From Chloroflexota bacterium (GTDB lineage Bacteria > Chloroflexota > Anaerolineae > Ardenticatenales > Ardenticatenaceae): a stretch of 7,305 nucleotides of DNA. Location: the NCBI GenBank assembly GCA_003520455.1, contig DOUV01000299.1, forward strand, positions 1-7,305, written 5' to 3'. Of the stretch, positions 6,071 through 7,305 are shown piece after piece (position 1 is the stretch's first letter; the number at the start of each line of letters is the position of its first letter). Under the pieces are notes generated by a model. The model worked only from the letters and a program-made list of their open reading frames with translations. It made no database searches and was not told the origin of the DNA. The position numbers and the translations under genes were made by a program.

Positions 6071-6337
6071 TGTGCGTTGGCCGCATCGTGGTGCCACCAC
6101 CATTCACCCCGTGAGGGGCCTCAGCCGGTTCGGCTCACGTGTCTGGGTGAGCGGAAAACCGCCGCGCTGAAACGGGCGCGTCCCGGAGCCAGCTACTGAG
6201 GCAAAGCCGGTTCGCTGGTCGGCTCGGGGGTGTCGTTGGAGAGGACCGGCGGCGGCGCTCTCAGCGTACGCGCCGCTCTCTGAACACGGGCGTGGCTCCC
6301 AACATGTCCCCGTCAAGGCCTTTTTGATCTCAAGTTG
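6036..6337 (-). promoter_or_regulatory. T-box riboswitch leader of aspS
   Basis: This is a tRNA-sensing leader that lets transcription proceed into aspS when uncharged tRNA binds. Read on the minus strand in order: GGGG (6311-6308) facing CCCC near 6226-6230; between them a candidate specifier loop whose 3' strand is C-GAC-A, with GAC (Asp) at 6234-6232, followed by A, C's and CGAG at the spacing seen in glyQS T-boxes; the distal Stem I hallmark CAGAGAGCGGCGC...GCTGAGAGCGCCGC (6282-6252, 7-bp stem); Stem II with GCCTC/GAGGC ends (6202-6198 with 6122-6118), AGTA at 6197-6194 opposite GAA at 6131-6129, and GGCTC/GAGCC; a short CCC/GGG hairpin; then the T-box GTGGTGGCACCACG (6100-6087), 11 of 13 fixed bases matching AGGGTGGNACCGCG. 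The bulge UGGC fits tRNAs with G73, which include tRNA-Asp and tRNA-Asn. The end is the terminator at 6070-6036. The 5' limit is inferred from the promoter. Confidence 0.88.
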
Positions 6338-6343
6338 GGCTCG

Positions 6344-6372
6344 ACTCTATCACAGCGGTTGCCAAAAGTCAA
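6344..6372 (-). promoter_or_regulatory. Sigma70-type promoter of the aspS leader
   Basis: On the minus strand TTGACT (6372-6367) and TAGAGT (6349-6344) are separated by exactly 17 bases, five and four matches to the consensus hexamers. Transcription would start near 6337, just before the T-box leader folds begin. Confidence 0.75.
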
Positions 6373-6419
6373 CCGCCCAACAATTGTCACTCGACTTTTC
6401 TCAGCAGTATCTTCTCTCG

Positions 6420-6451
6420 TTGAGTTACTGATCTTTGTATCAGTTGCTCAA
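6420..6451. repeat. 32-base dyad upstream of the aspS promoter
   Basis: Two 13-base arms (6420-6432 and 6439-6451) match inverted at 11 of 13 positions around a 6-base centre; the inner ACTGAT/ATCAGT and outer TTGAG/CTCAA blocks are exact. It lies about 50 bases upstream of the aspS -35 and 160 bases after the adaptor stop codon. With no T tract on either side it looks more like a protein-binding operator than a terminator, but no adjacent regulator gene is visible. Confidence 0.5.
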
Positions 6452-6611
6452 GAAGCAGGGTGATTCAGGATGCATGTGGATCCCATGACAGATCACGCAT
6501 TATTACTCGTGGCGTAGTTGTTACCCTCTCACTGCGGTCGTCGTGTTGCGACTCCTGTTCAGCCAACCGCGCATGGATCAGGAGGTCTCGCATTTCCTGC
6601 CGGCTCCTTGC
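6452..6611. other. Intergenic stretch without recognisable content
   Basis: Between the dyad and the adaptor stop codon I see no gene, RNA or clear terminator. Base composition is less GC-rich than the flanking genes. A plus-strand ATG frame at 6543 runs into the antisense of the adaptor gene and is not credible. Confidence 0.5.
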
Positions 6612-7305
6612 CTAGGGCAAGAGCACGACGTCACCCTCCTCGAGCCCTGCGAGAATGACGACCCGTGTTCCGTCATCGGGACCGGGCGTGACGCTTACCT
6701 CTTCTTGCTGGCCCGCCTGCAGGCGAACCACGTAGGTGTCGCGGCCGGCGCGGCGGATGGCCGTCAGTGGTAGGAGGAGCGCATCGTGCGCAGCCGCCGT
6801 CTGGATGGTCACCGTCCCTACCATGCCGAGCCGGACGGTCGGAGGAGGCTCGTCCAGGCGAATGATCGCCTCGTAGATGGTGGTACTTCGTTGCGGTAGC
6901 GCCGCTGGGGCGATGTGCGCGACCGTGCCGCTGATCGGCACGGTGGGCAGCGCATCCAGTCGAACCGTTGCCGGCTGGCCCACCGCGGTATGGGCTACGT
7001 CCACCTCGTCCACCTCTGCCACCGTTCGGAGCGTCGCGGGGTCGGCCAGGGTCAGGACCGGTTGGTTTGGGCCTAGACGCTCACCGGGCTCGATGTCGCG
7101 GTGCGTGATAAGTCCGGCGAAGGGAGCGGTGAGGGTTGTGGCCGCCAGTGTCTGCTCTGCCGTCTGGAGCCGCACCCTTGCCAGCTCAACCTGACGCTGC
7201 AAGAGTTCGCGCTCTTCCGGCGTTGCTCCCTCGACCGCCCGGCGCAGACCGGCCTCGGCGTTCTGGAGGTCGGCGCGCGCCGCCTCGAGCCGCACGGCCT
7301 CATCG
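6612..7305 (-). CDS. Efflux periplasmic/extracytoplasmic adaptor (HlyD/MacA/RND-type MFP), 5' part missing
   Basis: The frame is open to the window edge and ends at TAG (6614-6612), leaving about 230 residues of the C-terminal part. Membrane fusion proteins link an inner-membrane ABC, RND or MFS exporter to the outside. Seen in order: the end of a coiled-coil hairpin rich in Ala, Glu, Arg and Leu (LEAARADLQNAEAGLRR, then ELLQRQVELARVRLQTAEQ), the second half of the lipoyl domain (LTAPFAGLIT at 7133-7104, then IEPGERLGPNQPVLTLAD), a beta-barrel segment (VAEVDEVDVAHTAVGQPATV), and a membrane-proximal beta domain ending GLEEGDVVLLP. The GTG at 7295 is internal to the coiled coil and is not the start. 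No exporter gene follows on this strand, so the adaptor is last in its operon; a MacB-like or other partner would be upstream, outside the window. Which exporter type it serves cannot be told. Confidence 0.9.
   Translation of the reverse strand, partial: DEAVRLEAARADLQNAEAGLRRAVEGATPEERELLQRQVELARVRLQTAEQTLAATTLTAPFAGLITHRDIEPGERLGPNQPVLTLADPATLRTVAEVDEVDVAHTAVGQPATVRLDALPTVPISGTVAHIAPAALPQRSTTIYEAIIRLDEPPPTVRLGMVGTVTIQTAAAHDALLLPLTAIRRAGRDTYVVRLQAGQQEEVSVTPGPDDGTRVVILAGLEEGDVVLLP

Noticed and set aside
6607..6621. CTTGCC/GGCAAG stem over the adaptor stop codon as a terminator
   Set aside because: The stem has only 6 bp and no T tract follows on the minus strand.
6543..6773. A 76-codon plus-strand frame near the adaptor gene's 3' end
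   Set aside because: Most of it is antisense to the conserved C-terminal part of the adaptor, and it has no domain signature.

Overview
The window is GC-rich bacterial DNA with five protein-coding genes, two of them cut by the window edges. The best guess for the host is a Chloroflexota bacterium (Thermomicrobia- or Anaerolineae-like). The basis is the GC-rich codon use, an archaeal-type aspartyl-tRNA synthetase behind a T-box leader, and a family 5 substrate-binding protein with a cysteine-rich C-terminal tail of a kind I associate with that phylum. This placement is inference; no rRNA or other marker is present.

Left part (1-3810, plus strand): a peptide/nickel-type ABC importer locus. The 3' end of a family 5 substrate-binding protein gene comes first, then a 308-base structured gap with a strong hairpin, then two permease genes of the DppB and DppC types 11 bases apart, closed by a clear intrinsic terminator. 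No ATPase gene follows within the unit.

Middle (3811-4557, plus strand): a palindrome overlapping a possible -10 box, a 111-base hairpin-rich repeat element bounded by perfect 19-bp inverted repeats, and a complete macro-domain (ADP-ribosyl hydrolase-like) gene.

Right part (4588-6372, minus strand): a complete archaeal-type aspartyl-tRNA synthetase gene, convergent with the macro-domain gene. It has a good sigma70-type promoter and a leader of about 300 bases that reads as a T-box riboswitch: distal Stem I motif, Stem II with AGUA/GAA, T-box sequence with a UGGC bulge, and a terminator with six Ts. The predicted specifier codon is GAC (Asp), and the UGGC bulge matches the G73 discriminator of tRNA-Asp and tRNA-Asn. 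The enzyme carries His24 and Pro81 at the positions that mark non-discriminating AspRS, so it probably charges both tRNA-Asp and tRNA-Asn; the bases just 5' of the specifier spell AAC (Asn). This leader-enzyme pair is the most interesting part of the window.

Far right (6373-7305): an intergenic region with a 32-base dyad, then the 3' part of a minus-strand HlyD/MacA-type efflux adaptor gene that runs off the window edge.
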